Below are positions 7,563 to 16,619 of a stretch of 43,721 nt of DNA, piece after piece. The stretch covers positions 1 through 43,721 of the forward strand of contig JAIOPV010000197.1 of assembly GCA_021413735.1 (NCBI GenBank), given 5' to 3'. The translations under genes were made by a program, and so were the position numbers. The DNA comes from Planctomycetota bacterium (GTDB lineage: Bacteria > Planctomycetota > Planctomycetia > Gemmatales > Gemmataceae). A model generated the notes under the pieces. That model saw only the letters and a list, made by a program, of their open reading frames with translations. It was not told where the DNA came from and ran no database searches. Within the stretch, counting starts at the first letter, position 1. The number at the start of each line of letters is the position of its first letter.

Positions 7563-8714
7563 ATGTCCCTGCCAGCTCATACCGACCCGATTCGCCTCGA
7601 AACCGTGGGCCGCGCGTCCACCGTCGTTATCAAGGTCGGAACCAACGTTCTCGCGGATTCCACGGGCCAACTCGACCGCCACCGCATTCAATCGCTTGCC
7701 GATCAGCTTCATCGCGTCCGAACTGGTGGGCGAAAGGTCGTGCTGGTCACATCGGGAGCCATTGGGGCTGGCGTCGGCAAACTCGGCCTCTCGAAGCGAC
7801 CGACCGACTTGCCCCAACTTCAGGCATGTGCAGCGGTTGGGCAATCCGCTCTGATGCAATTATATCAGGAAAGCCTCGCGCCGCACGGCGTTCACACCGC
7901 CCAGATTCTCCTGACGGCGGGCGACTTCGACAGTCGGGCACGTTATCTGAACGTCCGCAACACGATCCGCACGTTGTTCGAGTACGACGCACTGCCGATC
8001 ATCAACGAGAACGACACAGTAGCGGTTGCGGAAATCAAGTTCGGGGACAACGACCACCTCGCCGCGATGGTGACAAACTTGCTTCGCGCTCCGCTACTCG
8101 TGCTGCTCACGAATGTGGACGGCCTCTATTCCGACGATCCCCGCAGTAATTTGGATGCGAAACTCGTCGCAACCGTTCCCAATATCGACAAATCGGTTAC
8201 GGAACTCGCTGCGAACACGAAAAGCGCCCTCGGCACTGGCGGCATGAAGAGCAAACTGCGGGCGGCACGGCTCGCCACGGCGGCGGGCGAATCGGTCATC
8301 ATGGCGAACGGTTCGCTCGATGGCATTCTCGATCGCGTGTTCGCGGGCGAGCCAGTGGGAACGCTGTTTCTGCCGCACGGCGACGATGTTCCGGCGTGGA
8401 AACGTTGGCTCGGCTACACAGCTCGACCCAAGGGAACGCTTCGAATCGACGCGGGTGCAAAGCGTGCGCTTCTGGAACAGGGGAAGAGCCTGTTGCCGGT
8501 CGGCGTGACGGCTGTGGAAGGCGAGTTCGGCAAGGGCGACGTCGTGGCGATCTGTGACGCTGACGGGGCAGAAATCGCACGCGGGCTGAGCAATTATGCT
8601 TCGGAAGATGCATCAAATCTTCGCGGAAAACAAACGGAACAAATCGCAAGTCTATTGGGGAGCGTGCCTTACCCCGAACTCGTTCATCGCGACAATTTGG
8701 TGGTTGTCGGTTAG
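7563..8714 (+). CDS. proB: Glutamate 5-kinase
   Basis: Glutamate 5-kinase phosphorylates glutamate with ATP in the first step of proline synthesis. The 383 residues hold an amino acid kinase domain (about 18-265) and a C-terminal PUA domain (about 285-370). Family motifs are seen in order: VVIKVGTNVL, VTSGAIGAG, INENDTVAVAEIKFGDND and LLTNVDGLYS, followed by GTGGMKSKLRAA. The length and two-domain layout are normal for the family. No proA lies next to it, so proline synthesis genes are dispersed here. The start ATG 7563 is the first in the frame; its upstream sequence is A-rich with no clear ribosome-binding site. The gene is divergent from the S41 protease. Confidence 0.97.
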   Translation: MSLPAHTDPIRLETVGRASTVVIKVGTNVLADSTGQLDRHRIQSLADQLHRVRTGGRKVVLVTSGAIGAGVGKLGLSKRPTDLPQLQACAAVGQSALMQLYQESLAPHGVHTAQILLTAGDFDSRARYLNVRNTIRTLFEYDALPIINENDTVAVAEIKFGDNDHLAAMVTNLLRAPLLVLLTNVDGLYSDDPRSNLDAKLVATVPNIDKSVTELAANTKSALGTGGMKSKLRAARLATAAGESVIMANGSLDGILDRVFAGEPVGTLFLPHGDDVPAWKRWLGYTARPKGTLRIDAGAKRALLEQGKSLLPVGVTAVEGEFGKGDVVAICDADGAEIARGLSNYASEDASNLRGKQTEQIASLLGSVPYPELVHRDNLVVVG

Positions 8715-8784
8715 AATCCAGGAAAGTCGTCGTCTTATTGGGGACAACGACGCCGGACCGTTCACTGAACGAACTGACTGGTAG

Positions 8785-9366
8785 ATGCCGCAAGGCTCAG
8801 CAAATACGTCCGACGTGCCCGAAGGCTCACCCCGTCGGGCGGAGTTCGAGGCGCTGTACGCCCAACATAGCCGCGAGGTTTGGGCGTTGGCCTACGCCCG
8901 TTGGATGGATTCCGATCAGGCAATGGATGTGACGCAAGAAGCGTTCATGCGACTCTGGAAACAATGGGAAGCCGGCGAAGACATTCAGAACCCGCGAGCC
9001 TGGTTGCTCAGGGTTGCACGAAACTTGGCTGAGGATTATGCCAAGAGTTCGTTTCGACGGAACGGAACACAGCCGCCCGAGTTGTTAAATGGTGTGCGGT
9101 CAGCGCAGCCGCAGCCGATTGAGAAGTTGGAGCAGGAAGAGTTATTCGCCCAGTTGCGGGCCGTCTTGGAAGAGCTGGCCCCGCCCGACCGCGAGATTCT
9201 GACCCTGCGATACGCCCTGGATTACGACGCGAATACCATCGCCGAACGGCTTGACATTGCTGTGACGGCGGTTCATATGCGGCTCAGCCGTGCTCGCCAG
9301 CGGTTAGCCGAAAAGCTCTCGACCCACGGAGATTTCGATTCCGCTCAACCCGGAACCGAGAACTAA
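8785..9366 (+). CDS. ECF-type RNA polymerase sigma factor
   Basis: A 193-residue group 4 (ECF) sigma factor. Region 2 is at about residues 25-90 (FEALYAQHSREVWALAYARW, then DVTQEAFMRLW). Region 4 is at about 125-180 (LPPDREI-like APPDREILTLRYALDYDANTI and the HTH AVTAVHMRLSRARQRL). These would contact -10 and -35 promoter elements. The stop is followed after three bases by a gene for a small single-pass membrane protein, which is the usual position of an anti-sigma partner. That partner lacks a zinc-binding anti-sigma motif, so its role is inferred from position. The regulon is unknown. It starts 70 bases after proB. Confidence 0.93.
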   Translation: MPQGSANTSDVPEGSPRRAEFEALYAQHSREVWALAYARWMDSDQAMDVTQEAFMRLWKQWEAGEDIQNPRAWLLRVARNLAEDYAKSSFRRNGTQPPELLNGVRSAQPQPIEKLEQEELFAQLRAVLEELAPPDREILTLRYALDYDANTIAERLDIAVTAVHMRLSRARQRLAEKLSTHGDFDSAQPGTEN

Positions 9367-9369
9367 ATC

Positions 9370-9816
9370 ATGAACAAGACCCCTCTCTCCGAAGAATCGC
9401 TCGACGCGATGTTTTCGGATTTCTTCAAAGCGAAGATGCAGAAACCGTGGCCCGCGGCACCCGCAACGCCAACGCTTCGCAGCGAACCATCGAGTCTGGC
9501 CGCTGCTCGCGCTACCCAAACACCAGTCGAAGCCCCACGGAACCAGCCGGTTGCCGTGAATCACGATTCGAGCAGCAAGGCCCGTTACACGCTCGCCGCT
9601 TCGGTCGCGCTGCTGATCGGGACTTGCTGGACGCTCTCGAACGGCTTCCAGCCCAGCGAACGTGCGACTCCGAACGGGACGCCGAACTCGGTGAACATGA
9701 ACCCGATCACGGCATCCGATCCAGACGCCCTGAAAGAACTCCGCAAGGAAAACGCGACGAAGGGCAACAACAAGAACGACGGCTTCGTGCCGCCGATGAT
9801 CGACCTCGGGCCGTGA
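9370..9816 (+). CDS. Small single-pass membrane protein, possible partner of the ECF sigma factor
   Basis: A 148-residue protein of no family I recognise. Residues about 1-20 form a short acidic/amphipathic start (LSEESLDAMFSDFFKAKM). A Pro/Ala-rich linker follows, then one membrane segment at about residues 73-95 (YTLAASVALLIGTCWTLSNGF). The remaining, presumably outside, part is Asn/Pro-rich and ends in PPMIDLGP. It starts three bases after the sigma gene, so the two are surely cotranscribed and probably coupled in translation. By position it is a candidate anti-sigma or sensor protein, but no HxxxCxxC zinc anti-sigma motif is present. A strong terminator follows. Confidence 0.75.
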   Translation: MNKTPLSEESLDAMFSDFFKAKMQKPWPAAPATPTLRSEPSSLAAARATQTPVEAPRNQPVAVNHDSSSKARYTLAASVALLIGTCWTLSNGFQPSERATPNGTPNSVNMNPITASDPDALKELRKENATKGNNKNDGFVPPMIDLGP

Positions 9817-9838
9817 ACAGAATCACAGTGAGACCACG

Positions 9839-9875
9839 AAGAAGACCCACCCGCAACGGTGGGTCTTCTTGTTTT
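9839..9875 (+). terminator. Intrinsic terminator of the sigma factor operon
   Basis: A perfect 13-bp stem (AAGAAGACCCACC at 9839-9851 with its complement at 9858-9870, loop CGCAAC) is followed by GTTTT. It sits 22 bases after the stop of the membrane protein gene. Confidence 0.85.
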
Positions 9876-9923
9876 GCCGCTTGCGGCGTAGCGCTCTCAT
9901 ATTCGCTACGCCGCAAGCGGCAA
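9874..9923. repeat. 20-bp palindrome with GCCGCAAGCGGC-type core
   Basis: A perfect inverted repeat with arms 9874-9893 and 9904-9923 (TTGCCGCTTGCGGCGTAGCG and complement) and loop CTCTCATATT. It starts on the last T of the preceding terminator. A related palindrome lies at 31702-31749. It looks like a dispersed palindromic repeat rather than a gene-specific signal. Confidence 0.85.
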
Positions 9924-10120
9924 TACCCAAAGCGCCGTAGACACCCCCGGTGCGACAGTTTAAGATAGGTAAGAATTGGAAGTCCGGCGTGTTGCTGCAC
10001 GCCCTTCCTGTCAGGTCGCGATTGCGTTCGCGCAACACCCGACTGACCGATCCGCGGACACACAATCGTCTGCCTGAATACACCGCGGACGCACAACCCA
10101 AGGGCAGACACACGCCAACG

Positions 10121-11716
10121 ATGGAGTCTGTGTTGACCCCCCCAACCGACGGGGATTTCGAAAATTCCCCCGAGCTGGACCCTGAATCAACGGAACTCGA
10201 ATTTCCCACCGAGACCGACGCGACAGACGAAGCCAACGAAATCGACGACGGCACTGACCTCGAAGAGCCTAACGAAGTCGAGCAGGACGAAGCAGCCCTC
10301 TCTGCCGATCCAAATCACGAGAGCGCCCTTCCACCCGAAACTGATCCCGCGATGACGTTCGCGGACCTGAAACTCAATCGAGCCGTTCTCGACGCGCTCA
10401 ACTTCGCCAAGTACACACACCCGACGCCAATTCAGGAAGCCGTCATTCCGCCTGCCCTGCTGGGTAAGGATGTGATTGGCCAGGCTCAAACCGGCACCGG
10501 GAAAACCGCCGCGTACATCCTGCCATTCCTGGCACGCTGGCGACCACACAAACTCAAGGGACCAATCGGCCTCGTCATGACCCCGACGCGAGAGCTGGCG
10601 TTGCAGGTCGCGAAGGAAGCCGAGAAGTTCTCGCCGAGTTCACGCTTCTCGACGGTGGCCGTGTACGGCGGCACCGGCATGCAGAAGCAACTCACCGGTC
10701 TTCAGCGTGGTTGCGATCTGGTCGTTGGCACCCCTGGTCGAATGCTCGACCACCTGCGCCGTGGCTCGATGAATCTCGACCACGTCCGGTATGTTGTCCT
10801 CGATGAAGCCGACCGAATGCTCGACATCGGCTTCCGGCCTGACATCGAACGCATCCTCAAGCGTTGCCCGCTGAAGCGTCAGACACTTCTAATGTCGGCG
10901 ACTGTGCCGGATGAGATCAAGCGGCTCGTGAACCGCTACATGACCGATCCGACGCACTTGCACATGACCCCCGCCACGCCGACGGTCGATAAGATCCGGC
11001 AGTCGTACTTCACGGTCGACGCTGACAAGAAGATGGAACTGCTGAAGCGGGTGATCGCCCGTGAGAAGCCGCGGCAGTGCTTGATCTTCGTGGAACGCAA
11101 ACGGTGGGCGGATAACCTGTATCGCGACCTGAAGCGCGTGGTCGCAAAGGCTGCGGTGATTCACGGCGACTTGCCGCAATCGCAGCGTGAGAAGATCATG
11201 GCGGCGTTCCGTACCGGCGAGATCAAGTACCTGATCGCCACGGACGTGATGAGCCGGGGTATCGACGTGGAAGGCTTGTCGCACGTCGTGAACTACGACC
11301 TTCCCATCGACATCGAGAACTACGTTCACCGCATCGGCCGCACGGGCCGTATCGGCCGCGACGGAATCGCAATTGCGTTCGCGACTCCGGAGCAGGGTGG
11401 GTTGCTCACCGATATTGAGTCGATGATTAATCGGCTGATTGAACGCGACGAGATGCCGGGCGAATGGTACACGTCTCGGCGAGTTTCGTCACCGACGTCA
11501 CCACCGCCAGCGCCACCGCCGCCGGTGAAACGCGACGAACACGGTTGGGGCGTCGAGGACGACTTCGGGCCAATCGAGAAGCTCGGCACCGCACCGGGTG
11601 AAGCCGCTCCGACCGACGATCCGTTCGCCCCGCAATCGTCTGACGCGGGGGCTGCACCGCCCGCGAAGAAAGCTGTGTACGGTAAGAACAAACGGCGATA
11701 CTCAGATCGGCTGTGA
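10121..11716 (+). CDS. DEAD-box ATP-dependent RNA helicase
   Basis: A 531-residue RNA helicase that unwinds RNA duplexes with ATP. Residues 1-70 are strongly acidic and disordered-looking. The helicase core then shows the Q motif (about residues 78-110, FADLKLNRAVLDAL then THPTPIQ), motif I AQTGTGKT (122-129), motif II DEAD (228-231), motif III SAT, and the C-terminal RecA domain with GIDVEG and HRIGRTGR. The tail is Pro-rich (TSPPPAPPPPV) and ends basic (KNKRRYSD). ATG 10121 is preferred over a GTG at 9950, since upstream codons give unrelated sequence. It is followed 18 bases later by a Uma2 gene. Close relatives are the RhlE/CsdA-type helicases used in ribosome assembly and RNA decay; the exact subfamily is not clear. 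Confidence 0.94.
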   Translation: MESVLTPPTDGDFENSPELDPESTELEFPTETDATDEANEIDDGTDLEEPNEVEQDEAALSADPNHESALPPETDPAMTFADLKLNRAVLDALNFAKYTHPTPIQEAVIPPALLGKDVIGQAQTGTGKTAAYILPFLARWRPHKLKGPIGLVMTPTRELALQVAKEAEKFSPSSRFSTVAVYGGTGMQKQLTGLQRGCDLVVGTPGRMLDHLRRGSMNLDHVRYVVLDEADRMLDIGFRPDIERILKRCPLKRQTLLMSATVPDEIKRLVNRYMTDPTHLHMTPATPTVDKIRQSYFTVDADKKMELLKRVIAREKPRQCLIFVERKRWADNLYRDLKRVVAKAAVIHGDLPQSQREKIMAAFRTGEIKYLIATDVMSRGIDVEGLSHVVNYDLPIDIENYVHRIGRTGRIGRDGIAIAFATPEQGGLLTDIESMINRLIERDEMPGEWYTSRRVSSPTSPPPAPPPPVKRDEHGWGVEDDFGPIEKLGTAPGEAAPTDDPFAPQSSDAGAAPPAKKAVYGKNKRRYSDRL

Positions 11717-11734
11717 TTGAGGCTGGAGGCTCGG

Positions 11735-12340
11735 ATGGCAACCACACAGCAACGAGTTCCGCTGAGGGCGACAATGGCTGGCTTTCGGCGGTTCACTGTG
11801 CCGGAGTACCACAAACTGATCGAGGTGGGCGTTCTAACAGAGAACGATCACCTCGAACTTCTCGACGGCTACTTGGTAGAGAAGATCCCACACGACCCGA
11901 TCCACGACGGAGCGATTCAGCTCGTTGAAGATTCGATTCGGTTGTTGCTTCCGGCTGGTTGGTGTATTCGCGTCCAGTCTGCCACGACCCTCAGTTTGAG
12001 CGAACCTGAACCCGACGTCGCGATCGTTCGAGGCGGGAAACGCACTTACCTCGCCCAACACCCCAAGCCGAACGACTTCGGAATTATCGTTGAGGTTTCC
12101 AACACGTCTCTTGATTCCGACCGCGACGACAAGATCCCGATTTACGCCCGCGATGGCATTCCCGTTTACTGGATCGTGAATCTCGTAGATCGCCAGATTG
12201 AGGTTCACGAACAGCCATCGGGTACATCGCCAAGTCCGACCTATGGCACGCGGCGAACGTTCCAAACCGGCGACTCAGTGCCCGTCGTTATCGATGGCGT
12301 CGCTGTGGGAACGATTCCCGTTGTTGATCTGTTGCGGTGA
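11735..12340 (+). CDS. Uma2 family (DUF820) putative endonuclease
   Basis: A 201-residue member of the Uma2 family, a PD-(D/E)XK-like fold greatly expanded in planctomycetes and cyanobacteria and of unknown biological role. Typical motifs are visible: FTVPEYHKLIEVG, DHLELLDGYLVEK, EPEPDVAIVRG, FGIIVEVSNTSLDSDRDDK and YARDGIPVYWIVNL. The acidic residues of PDVAIV and the VEVS strand with the following lysine would form the nuclease site. ATG 11735 is chosen over TTG 11717 because GGAGG lies at 11725-11729. It starts 18 bases after the helicase gene and its TGA overlaps a possible GTG start of the next frame. Confidence 0.88.
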   Translation: MATTQQRVPLRATMAGFRRFTVPEYHKLIEVGVLTENDHLELLDGYLVEKIPHDPIHDGAIQLVEDSIRLLLPAGWCIRVQSATTLSLSEPEPDVAIVRGGKRTYLAQHPKPNDFGIIVEVSNTSLDSDRDDKIPIYARDGIPVYWIVNLVDRQIEVHEQPSGTSPSPTYGTRRTFQTGDSVPVVIDGVAVGTIPVVDLLR

Positions 12341-12366
12341 AATTGTCACCGTCGCAGGGGTTCACC

Positions 12367-13329
12367 ATGCGGCACTGGGAAAGCTCTGCTTCTGTCGCTG
12401 ATCGCTTCGCTGGCTGCCTCATCGGGCTTGCGGTCGGCGACGCCATCGGCGGGCCCTACGAAGGACTCACCTCAGCCGACATCTACTTTCAGTTCGGCAC
12501 ACCCGAAGTCATCATTCGCAACCCCAGCAACGAAACGCTCTACTTCACCGACGACACCGAGATGATGTTCGGTGTCGCGGAAACGCTCATCGAGTGCGGC
12601 AAGATCGACGAAGCTCGCCTGTGTCGGGCGTTCGTGGAGAACTACCACCCTGATCGCGGTTACGGTCAGGGTGCTCGTAAAGTTCTCAACGCGATGGCGG
12701 AAGGCAAGAACTGGCGTAAGATCGCGGCGACGCTGTTTCCGGGCGGCTCGTTCGGCAATGGTGCTGCGATGCGTGTCGCTCCGATTGGATTGCTCTTTCG
12801 CGATCAGAAGGAACTGCTTTGGGAGCAGGCGAAACTCTCGGCGTTGCCGACGCACACGCATCCGCTTGGCATCGAAGGGGCTCAACTTCTCGCGGTTGCG
12901 ATTGCTCTCGCATCAAGAGCTACCACATTCGACCGACGCGACTTCTACCGTGAATTACTTGACCTGGCAACGACCGAAGAGTTTCGCTGGCATCTCGATA
13001 TCGCGGCTCAACTGAAGCCTGGAGATTCCGTTTCGGGACTGGGTAGCACCCTGCACGCTCACCGATCCGTGGTCACGGCGATTGCGTGTTTCGCCGCGAC
13101 ACCCAGCGATTTCGAGTTCGCAGTGGGAAGGGCAATTGCTTTGGGAGATGACACCGATACGCTTGCAGCGATGACCGGGGCACTCGTCGGTGCGTTCGCT
13201 GGTCAAGCGGCGATTCCTGCCGAGCGTGTGGTTCAACTCGAAGAACAGGGGAAAGGCGGGAAGTACGTCGCCGAGTTAGCGGAGAAGCTGCACACTCGCT
13301 ACGCTGCCCAAGACCCGGTGGCGAAATGA
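12367..13329 (+). CDS. ADP-ribosylglycohydrolase family protein
   Basis: A 320-residue member of the ADP-ribosylglycohydrolase (ARH/DraG) family, which removes ADP-ribose from proteins or related substrates using two Mg2+ ions. Metal-binding motifs are present: GDAIGGP near residues 24-30, TDDTEM (61-66) and GDDTDT (260-265), plus GSFGNGAAMR in between. The fold length fits ARH3/DraG-type enzymes. The start ATG 12367 is preferred over GTG 12337 because the conserved part begins shortly after and AGGGG precedes it. No mono-ADP-ribosyltransferase (DraT) lies beside it, so a nitrogenase role is not supported. It may be cotranscribed with the Uma2 gene (26-base gap). Substrate unknown. Confidence 0.9.
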   Translation: MRHWESSASVADRFAGCLIGLAVGDAIGGPYEGLTSADIYFQFGTPEVIIRNPSNETLYFTDDTEMMFGVAETLIECGKIDEARLCRAFVENYHPDRGYGQGARKVLNAMAEGKNWRKIAATLFPGGSFGNGAAMRVAPIGLLFRDQKELLWEQAKLSALPTHTHPLGIEGAQLLAVAIALASRATTFDRRDFYRELLDLATTEEFRWHLDIAAQLKPGDSVSGLGSTLHAHRSVVTAIACFAATPSDFEFAVGRAIALGDDTDTLAAMTGALVGAFAGQAAIPAERVVQLEEQGKGGKYVAELAEKLHTRYAAQDPVAK

Positions 13330-13378
13330 TCGAGACCGTAACTTTTACTTGAGCGCGGTATTTCCCCTTACTCGGCAG

Positions 13379-13447
13379 TTGGTCGGAGCCCGAGCGCCAA
13401 GCGAGGGACCAAACGTGCCCCTCGCTTGGCGCTCGGGCTCCGACCAA
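13379..13447. repeat. 29-bp perfect palindrome between convergent genes
   Basis: Arms 13379-13407 and 13419-13447 are perfectly complementary over 29 bp (starting TTGGTCGGAGCCCGAGCGCC), with an 11-base loop. It lies between the convergent ADP-ribosylglycohydrolase and hppA genes and could end transcription in both directions, although no T-run follows. The size and perfection suggest a recently spread palindromic repeat. Confidence 0.88.
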
Positions 13448-13466
13448 GCGTCCCACCTTGACGGCA

Positions 13467-16400
13467 TCACACGCCAGGCTTGGCGTCAGTCTCTTCCTTG
13501 TGCATGTCCGCGTCCATCTGGCGAACCTCTTCGCTCTCGTGCTTCGAGCGCCACCACGCCCAGCCCACAAGCGTCGCCGAGATGGTCGCGATGACCGCTC
13601 CCACCATCGTGTTGCCCGGGCCGTCCTTGACGTTGTGCAGAATCACCAACGGCAACGCCAACAGGCTCACCATGTTCATCACCTTGATGAGCGGGTTGAT
13701 CGCCGGACCCGACGTATCCTTCAGCGGGTCGCCAACCGTGTCACCGGTCACGGATGCCTTGTGCTTCTCCGAGTGCTTGCCGGTCTTCTCGGTTCGCGGC
13801 TCGTCTTCGATCATCTTCTTCGCGTTGTCCCAAGCCCCGCCCGCGTTCGACATGAACACAGCCATCAGTTGACCGCTGAGAATCATCCCCGCGAGGAAGC
13901 CACCCAGCGCGAACGGTCCGAGCAGGAAGCCCACAATCAACGGCGTGCCAATTGCGAGCAACCCCGGCCCGATCAGTTCTTTCTGAGCGGTCGTGGTGCA
14001 GATGCCGACGACGCGGCCGTAATCGGGCAGCTTCTTCCCGGCCATGATGTCGGGATCCTTGAACTGCCGCCGGCACTCGAACACGATCAGATACGCTGCC
14101 CGCCCGACCGCACGCATCGTCATCGCACTGAACAGGAACGGCACCGCACCGCCAATCAACATGCCGATGAAGACGAGCGGTTCCGCGACCGTCAGCTTCG
14201 ACGCCCCCGAGGTGAAATCGCCGATGAGCAACTGCCCGATCTTCTCTTCGCTGCCGGTGACCAACACCGCGATGAAGCTCGCGAATAGCGACACCGCCGC
14301 GATCACAGCCGACCCGATGGCGATGCCCTTCGTGATGGCCTTCGTCGTGTTGCCGACGGCGTCGAGGTCCGCGAGAATCTGCCGGGCTTCCTTGTTCGCT
14401 TGCGGCGAGAGATAGCCCGCGTCGCCTTCTTTGAGATCCGGACCGCCGAACTCACCCTTGTTGAACGCCATTTCGCCGATGCCGTTCGCGTTGTCGGCAA
14501 TTGGGCCGAACACGTCCATGCTGATCGTGTCGCCGGTGAGCGTCAGCATTCCGATGCCGCACATCGCGACCCCGAACGCCATGAACAGCAAGTGATCGGG
14601 ATGGCCGATGAGATACACCGATCCGAAGATCGCTGCCGAGATGATGAGCACCGCCCACACGGAACTCTCCAACCCGAGCGCGAGGCCCGAGATGATGTTC
14701 GTGGCGTGACCCGTGCGGCTCGCCTTCACCACTTCCTGCACGGGGCTGTATTCGGTGCTCGTCCAGTATTCGGTGCACTTGTTCAACAGCACCGCGAGGA
14801 TGATTCCGATGAGGCAGCAGAACGCCACTCGCATGTTCAGCCCTGGCGACAGCGGAACGTGATACCGCACCTGTGCCAGTTGCAGCAGCGTGAGGTCGTA
14901 TTTCGTTTCCTCCGGGAGCGTGTGGTTGTATTCCGCGAGGCGGTTCCGTTCGATCACAGTGAGGTCGGGCACGCCGATCTTCTTGGAAGTGAGTTCTTCC
15001 TTCTTCGCTGCGTCGAGCTTGTGCCACGCTGTGATGGCAGCCACCCGCAGCACGTCAACTTGCTCTTCGAGCTTGAGAGTCGTTTCGGAATTGCGTTCGG
15101 ACCCGCTTCGTTTCTCGCGGAGCTTGGCAACATCTTTCGCAACGGATCCCGCGACCGGCTTCAACCCGAGTTCATCCCGCAACGAGGGGTTGTCGTACAG
15201 TTCCTGGTACAGTCCCTTCTCGATGCCGCGTTCCACGATGTAGGCGGCGTCGAACTGGAGGTAGATCGCTCCGAGTGCGAGGAACCCAACGGTGCTGATC
15301 GCGGCACTTCGCCAGAAACCGCGGTTGATGGAATGCATTGCGGTCGAGGCGTTGCCGGTGGTCATGCCGCGACCAACCATCGACGTACTAATCATGCTGC
15401 CGATCACGCCGACGGCCTGCACAAGCAACGGGAAGATCATGCCCTTGTAGCCGAACGCCGCGTAACCGAGCATCACCGCCGCCACCATCGTCACCGAATA
15501 GCTCTCGAACACGTCGGCTGCCATCCCCGCACAGTCGCCAACGTTATCACCGACGTTATCCGCGATCGTGGCAGCGTTCCGCGGGTCGTCTTCGGCCATG
15601 CCCTTTTCGACCTTGCCGACGAGGTCTGCACCAACGTCGGCGGCCTTGGTGTAGATGCCACCGCCGACCCGCATGAACAACGCCAGCAACGAGCCGCCGA
15701 AGCCGTAGCCGATGAGGATTTCGTAGGCGAGTTCGCCGAACACAAGCAGGATGATCGCACCGCCGAGCAACCCGAGACCGCACGTGAACATGCCGGTGAT
15801 GGTGCCGGTCTTGTACGCGAGCCGCATCGCTTCGCCGAAGTTCACCCGAGCCGCAGCCGCCACGCGAAGGTTGCCGGCCGTGGCGAGTCGCATTCCGATG
15901 AAACCGACCGCAGCCGAGAACAACGCCCCGATGAAGAACGCGATGCCACGCCCAAACGCGATGACGCGCAGTTCGCCTTCGGAGTGCATTCCAGGCTCAA
16001 GCATCCACGGCCACTTGCTCGCGATGATGACACCGGTTAGCACGACGATGAGCAACCCCACGACCGTGAACTGTTTCCGCAGGTAGGCGTTCGCACCATC
16101 GCGGACGGCTTTCGCCACGAGTTGCATGGCGGGCGTGCCAGCGTCCATTGCGTACACTTGCTTCATGAGCGAAGCGGCGTAACCGAGGCCAGTGACAGCC
16201 ACGACCAAACACGCGAGCAGTCCGAGCTTTTCGCCGTAGCCGTAGGTGCTGGATGTGATGAACCCGAACGGTTCCCATCCGTTGCCGAACAGCGTGAGCG
16301 GGCTTGTGGGCGCGGCCCCAAGGAGGCCGATCGGCAAGGCACAAATGATGACGAGCAGCCAGGGGAATCTGGCGGCCTGGCGAGGTCGGCGAGACGGCAT
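13467..16400 (-). CDS. hppA: Membrane-bound H+-translocating pyrophosphatase, K+-independent type
   Basis: A 977-residue membrane pump that hydrolyses pyrophosphate and moves ions across the membrane. The signature region (about residues 255-303) contains DVGADLVGKVEKG, EDDPRN and IADNVGDNVGDCAGMAAD, the pyrophosphate and Mg2+ site. GNTTKA has lysine at K687; family knowledge says Lys here marks the K+-independent class while Ala marks the K+-dependent class. H+ rather than Na+ transport is inferred from that class. Many membrane segments are visible across the chain. It is longer than most relatives (about 670-850) because of a hydrophilic, Lys/Glu-rich insertion at about residues 385-510 and an N-terminal extra segment. 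It is a single gene with its own 219-base upstream region and ends at a large palindrome. Confidence 0.95.
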   Translation of the reverse strand: MPSRRPRQAARFPWLLVIICALPIGLLGAAPTSPLTLFGNGWEPFGFITSSTYGYGEKLGLLACLVVAVTGLGYAASLMKQVYAMDAGTPAMQLVAKAVRDGANAYLRKQFTVVGLLIVVLTGVIIASKWPWMLEPGMHSEGELRVIAFGRGIAFFIGALFSAAVGFIGMRLATAGNLRVAAAARVNFGEAMRLAYKTGTITGMFTCGLGLLGGAIILLVFGELAYEILIGYGFGGSLLALFMRVGGGIYTKAADVGADLVGKVEKGMAEDDPRNAATIADNVGDNVGDCAGMAADVFESYSVTMVAAVMLGYAAFGYKGMIFPLLVQAVGVIGSMISTSMVGRGMTTGNASTAMHSINRGFWRSAAISTVGFLALGAIYLQFDAAYIVERGIEKGLYQELYDNPSLRDELGLKPVAGSVAKDVAKLREKRSGSERNSETTLKLEEQVDVLRVAAITAWHKLDAAKKEELTSKKIGVPDLTVIERNRLAEYNHTLPEETKYDLTLLQLAQVRYHVPLSPGLNMRVAFCCLIGIILAVLLNKCTEYWTSTEYSPVQEVVKASRTGHATNIISGLALGLESSVWAVLIISAAIFGSVYLIGHPDHLLFMAFGVAMCGIGMLTLTGDTISMDVFGPIADNANGIGEMAFNKGEFGGPDLKEGDAGYLSPQANKEARQILADLDAVGNTTKAITKGIAIGSAVIAAVSLFASFIAVLVTGSEEKIGQLLIGDFTSGASKLTVAEPLVFIGMLIGGAVPFLFSAMTMRAVGRAAYLIVFECRRQFKDPDIMAGKKLPDYGRVVGICTTTAQKELIGPGLLAIGTPLIVGFLLGPFALGGFLAGMILSGQLMAVFMSNAGGAWDNAKKMIEDEPRTEKTGKHSEKHKASVTGDTVGDPLKDTSGPAINPLIKVMNMVSLLALPLVILHNVKDGPGNTMVGAVIATISATLVGWAWWRSKHESEEVRQMDADMHKEETDAKPGV

Positions 16401-16619
16401 TTGACGATCCTATGTCAGCCCGGTGATCGCGTGTTACTCGGCGGAGGCGGGGAGAGATCGCTTTTGCCGAACGCGATGAGTGCGGGTACGGTTTGCTCGG
16501 TCACGGCGGGTGGTCCGCCGTTGAGATTGCTCAGAATAGACCATCGATGCGGCCGCGTCTACAACCCGGCGGGAATCCTGACATGGGTTCTCGGACATTT
16601 TGGGAGTTCAGTTTGAATG

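Noticed and set aside
9950..10120. Extending the helicase to a GTG at 9950
   Set aside because: The extra 57 residues are Arg-rich and unlike helicase N-termini, while ATG 10121 leads directly into the acidic N-terminal region.
14400..16040. Long plus-strand frame of 546 residues opposite hppA
   Set aside because: It is the antisense shadow of hppA, rich in His, Arg and Glu, with no motif; hppA itself is certain.
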